From Eremophila alpestris peregrina (Eukaryota; Chordata; Aves; Passeriformes; Alaudidae), in the NCBI GenBank assembly GCA_009792885.1, contig WMCF01000110.1:1428408-1492407 (forward strand): a stretch of 64,000 nt of DNA. The letters run 5' to 3'. A program made the position numbers and the translations under genes. Below, in pieces: positions 60,632-64,000 of the stretch. The notes under the pieces are model-generated. The model was not told where the DNA came from. It made no database searches and was given only the letters and a program-made list of their open reading frames with translations. Position 1 is the first letter of the stretch. Every line of letters begins with the position of its first letter.

Positions 60632-63600
60632 GTCAGTTCATTTAAGACAGTTTTCTCATTAATAACTTTTGATGACCAGAAAAATGATTTATTATTAACA
60701 TTTTTGGTAGCTGATGACAATCTTTTTATTTAGTGGAATGTTAATGAATGTTAACTAACTTCATGTTATTAAAGATGCCACCTTGTCTGGTATTTGCACA
60801 CTGACAAACATCCCACTGCAAAAAAAAATGTCAAGCATAGAAACATCCCAGAATCCACTAGGTCGGAAAAGATTTTTTAGGTCATTGAATGCAACCTATG
60901 ACCTAACACCACCTTGACAACTAGACCATGGCACTGAGTGCCACATCCAGTTTTTCCTTAAACACTTCTAAGGGTGGTGACTTCACCACCTCCCTGGGCA
61001 GTCCATTCCAATCCCTGCTGTCTCATATTTTGGCACATAGGGACAGCCTGCTCCTGTGCCTGTAAGATTTATTTCTTGATGTCCACTTTCCCAAATTCCT
61101 TTGCTTTTGAGGGCTGTTTCCCCAGGATGCTCCAAAACAGCATCCTGAACTCCACCCTCTGGAGGTCTAGTGTAGAAGTTTTATTGAAGTTTCATTGAAG
61201 TTTCAAAATCCTTGTTTCACTGAATACTGAGAACTATATTATTTCATGGTCACTGTGTTGCAGATGGCCTCTGACCACCACATCTCCCACCAGCTCCTCT
61301 CTGTCTGCAAACAGCAGGTCTATCAGAGCCCCACCCCTGGCAGGCTGGCTCACCAGCTGTGACAAAAAGCTCCCATCCATACACTCCAAGAACTTCTTAG
61401 ACTGCCTCTTCTCCATTGTTGAGGTGCCAGCAGATATCTTGCAGGTTAAATCTCCCACAAGAACATGGGCTGGTGATCTTGAAACATTCTCCAGCTGCTC
61501 ATACAATAATCTCTTCATCCTGGTTAGGTGTTCCCTCAGAGACTCCCATCAGGATGTCAGCCTTGTTGGCCTTTCCCTGATTCTTACCCATGACACTGGA
61601 TCTTATTTATCTTGAGTTCCATGGTGTCCAGAGCCTCCCTAACATAGAGAGCCACCCTTGCACCTCTTCTCCCTCTCCTGTCTCTTGTGAAGAGCCTGTA
61701 GCCATCCACTGCAGAGCTCCAGCCCTGCAAGTCATCCCAACACATGGTGACCATGTCATCGCTTTTCCTGCTGTACCAAGGCTTCCAGCTCCTGGATTGT
61801 TACCCTCACTGCCTGCATCAGTGTACCTGCACTTCAGCTGGGCTGCTGATTTCCCCCCTGACTCTGGCTTACCACCCTTGGGCTCATCTCTGGAGTGCCT
61901 GGTTTCATCCCCTTCCCCCTTCAAACCTAGTTGAAAGCCCTCTCAGTCAGCCCTGCTAACTCACAGGCTAGAATCCCTTTGCCCTTGTTAGACAGATGGA
62001 GCCCATCTCACTCCAGCAGGCTGGTGCTGTAAAAATTGCCCGTGGCAGAAAAACCAAAACTCCTCTGATGGCACCAGACCTTAAGCCATTCATTGATAAT
62101 GTGGGTTTTCCTATCCTTTTATCATTCATCCCTGCTCCTGAAGGAGCTGAGCAGAACTACACCCGTGCTCCTGCCCCACCAACCAATCAATCCAGAGACC
62201 TGATGTCCTTTAAATGACCCGGTACCCTTCTAGTGAATCCCATCACTGCCAACCTGGACAAGCAGCAGTGGGTAATAATCAGAGAGCTGAATTAGTTCAG
62301 GGAGTCTATATCCCATACCTGGGCCCCAGGAAGGCAGCAGAGTTCCCTGTGGGATGGGTCTGGTTGACACACAAGGCCCTCAGTTCTCCTCAGAAGTGAG
62401 TGACCTACTGCAACTACCCTTCTTTTATTCTTTATTTCCTGAGGCTGTGATCCGCCTGACTGACAAAGCAAACCAGGGAGACTCCAGACAGATTTTTTCA
62501 CCATCATGTGCCTGAGCCTCTGGACCCAGGGCCCCATCCCTATTCTGTAAGGGCACCTGGGAAGGTGATGGGGGTCTGGAGGGAATTTTGCTACCTCTCC
62601 AATTAGGTATCTATTTCCATTCCCCCATCTGCCAGGGCTCCTCCTTCTGCCTGATGGTAAGAGGGACAGGGCTCCTCTGACTCCTGCCCAGTTTCTCTGA
62701 GGGTTGCAAGGCTGTGACTCCACCGGCTGATTTCTCTTTTGCTCTCCCTACAATTCCTTAGCCTTTCCACTTCTTGCTTGAGCCACCAAGCAAAGCAGAT
62801 GATTCACCTGCTCACAGCACACACAGGTGCCTTTTGCAGTGTCCTCTCGTACTTCCCCCAGGCTCAGACACTCCCTGCAGCCAGGGCTCTGGACAGCTGT
62901 GTCTTTCTTGGGGGATTCTGTTTGGCTAAGCACACTTCTGCCAGCAGCAGCAGCAATAGCTTTCAGCCATTTGTAAACCATAGCTGGATCTAGTCAAGTT
63001 GGTGGAAAAAACCCCAAAAAACCCAACCAAAGCACACCCATCCAACATACAACCCACCACCAGGAGCCAGGAGAGCAGCTGCACCCCTCCTGTGCAAACT
63101 GCTGTGCCATGCCCTCACTGCCGTGCCACACCCCTGTTTGCCTAGTTTGGGTCAGCATGCTCCCTAGAGCCATTTAAATCTCTTACACATGGTCCTGGCT
63201 TGCCTGATTGGCTATTTCCTTGAGATACTTTATTGAAAATAGATAATATGTCATTCATTCGGGGAAAGAAACTTAAAAATCCTAAATTCATCTGTGTTGC
63301 TAGTACCTGTACAGTCATCTTCTTTGTCAAATTTCTTTGACAATTTTAGCTGGAATTTGCACTCAGCAGTGATAACTCAGGGCAGATAGATTGCCTTACA
63401 CTCTGCTGCCTAACTGCTGCCTATGATCTTTGGAAAAATACCTAACAGTTTAACCTATGAGGAGCATGACTCTCTTCAACAGCAGCCTCAGCAGCATAAG
63501 TCCCAAACTGCCAGGCAGGAAGCAGGGGATCTAAGTTCTAAGCTCAGCTTGGCTTCTGAAGAAGCCCTTCTGATTGCAGCTGGTTTACTATTATGTTGCA

Positions 63601-64000
63601 GCAATCACAAATTAAAGTAATTTTTTATCAGAACTATCGAATTATTTAGGTTGGAAATAAACTCTTGCATTTATAGACACCAAGAGTTGCTAAATGAAAT
63701 TTACGCTAAATGGAATTGTTGACTAACTTTAAGCCCTTAAATGAGGGTCTGGGTGTGCTCCTTGTGAGGTTTATGATTTCTATATTAATAGCAAAAATCA
63801 TGCAAGCATCTAAATCACTTATTTATCCCTTCCAAGAAAAGTGCCCTAACAGATTAAATCTAGGCTCCTTGATTTTTTTTAAATGTCAGCCAAAGAAAAT
63901 AGAGACAAAGAAACAGGAAAAACCTCTCAGTTTTCTACCTACTCCACCCAAATTTATGGTTATATTTAAAAATTAAAAAAAGGAGATTTTAGCACATAAA
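60632..64000 (+). other. ADGRV1: Intron after exon 49, runs off the window; holds an antisense CR1
   Basis: The exon for the first transmembrane helices is not in the window. About 60838-63185 is an antisense CR1 element. The last 800 bp show no gene or clear repeat. Confidence 0.75.
60838..63185 (-). mobile_element. CR1 LINE (copy C), antisense, ORF1 and endonuclease present, RT deleted
   Basis: Reading right to left: a probable 5' untranslated region (about 63185-62990); an ORF1 segment with the CVCCEQVNHLLCLVAQARS zinc-finger-like motif (62748-62981); the ORF1 esterase-type segment VVAVGHSLLRRTEG and REL-CCLPGAQVWDI (62292-62723), as in CR1 ORF1; ORF2 endonuclease remains LVGDLTCK ... KKFLECMDGSFLSQLV ... 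GDVVVRG-LQHSDHEII (61234-61518); a linker with QEQAVPMC; then a direct jump near 61020-61060 into a 3' tail that ends near 60838. The reverse transcriptase is missing. Stops and frameshifts make it inactive. Confidence 0.85.

Noticed and set aside
62292..62723. 143-codon minus-strand open frame, possible host gene
   Set aside because: Its VVAVGHSLLRRTEG and CCLPGAQVWDI text is CR1 ORF1 esterase, not a host gene.
1..64000. Bacterial-type operons, phage, toxin-antitoxin or defence systems
   Set aside because: The whole window has vertebrate intron-exon structure and avian retroelements; nothing prokaryotic was seen.

Overview
This window is vertebrate, almost certainly avian, chromosomal DNA. 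It lies inside one very large gene transcribed on the + strand: ADGRV1 (also GPR98, VLGR1 or MASS1), the giant adhesion G-protein-coupled receptor affected in Usher syndrome type 2C. The avian call rests on abundant CR1 LINE fragments with ORF1, endonuclease and 3' tail signatures, and on bird-type LTRs with 5-bp target duplications. The repeat style suggests a neoavian, perhaps passerine, bird; that last step is inference.

I can place 49 exons between 73 and 60631. They have GT/AG borders and a fully consistent reading-phase chain, and together hold 9,546 coding bases (about 3,182 codons, numbered here as window residues). This is the C-terminal half of the ectodomain; the gene runs off both ends. 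Exons 1-11 encode Calx-beta repeats. Exons 12-18 encode a seven-unit EPTP (epitempin) beta-propeller that interrupts a Calx-beta repeat, which resumes in exons 18-19. Exons 20-45 encode a further long run of Calx-beta repeats. Exons 45-49 encode the GAIN domain and the GPS autoproteolysis site, ending exactly where the first transmembrane helix should begin. The seven-helix region and cytoplasmic tail lie downstream of the window.

The introns are AT-rich and mostly featureless, from 82 bp to over 4 kb. Mobile elements in them: CR1 copies at about 15.1-15.9, 23.2-24.95, 26.9-27.8, 52.6-53.85 and 60.8-63.2 kb, plus small scraps; solo LTRs at 17.7-18.1 (sense, perfect 5-bp target duplication), 24.2-24.8 (antisense, nested inside a CR1), 38.3-38.8 (antisense) and 46.9-47.4 kb (antisense); and one other bird-type interspersed repeat near 50.8-51.3 kb. 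Simple repeats, a 52-bp perfect tandem duplication and a perfect 16-bp-arm inverted repeat complete the picture.

I found no second host gene, RNA gene, CRISPR array or bacterial-type system. The most interesting points are the nested EPTP-in-Calx-beta architecture, the apparent absence of a Thr/Ser-rich insert that I recall in mammalian ADGRV1, the loss of calcium-ligand motifs in several membrane-proximal Calx-beta repeats, and two CR1 copies that both lack their reverse-transcriptase segment.
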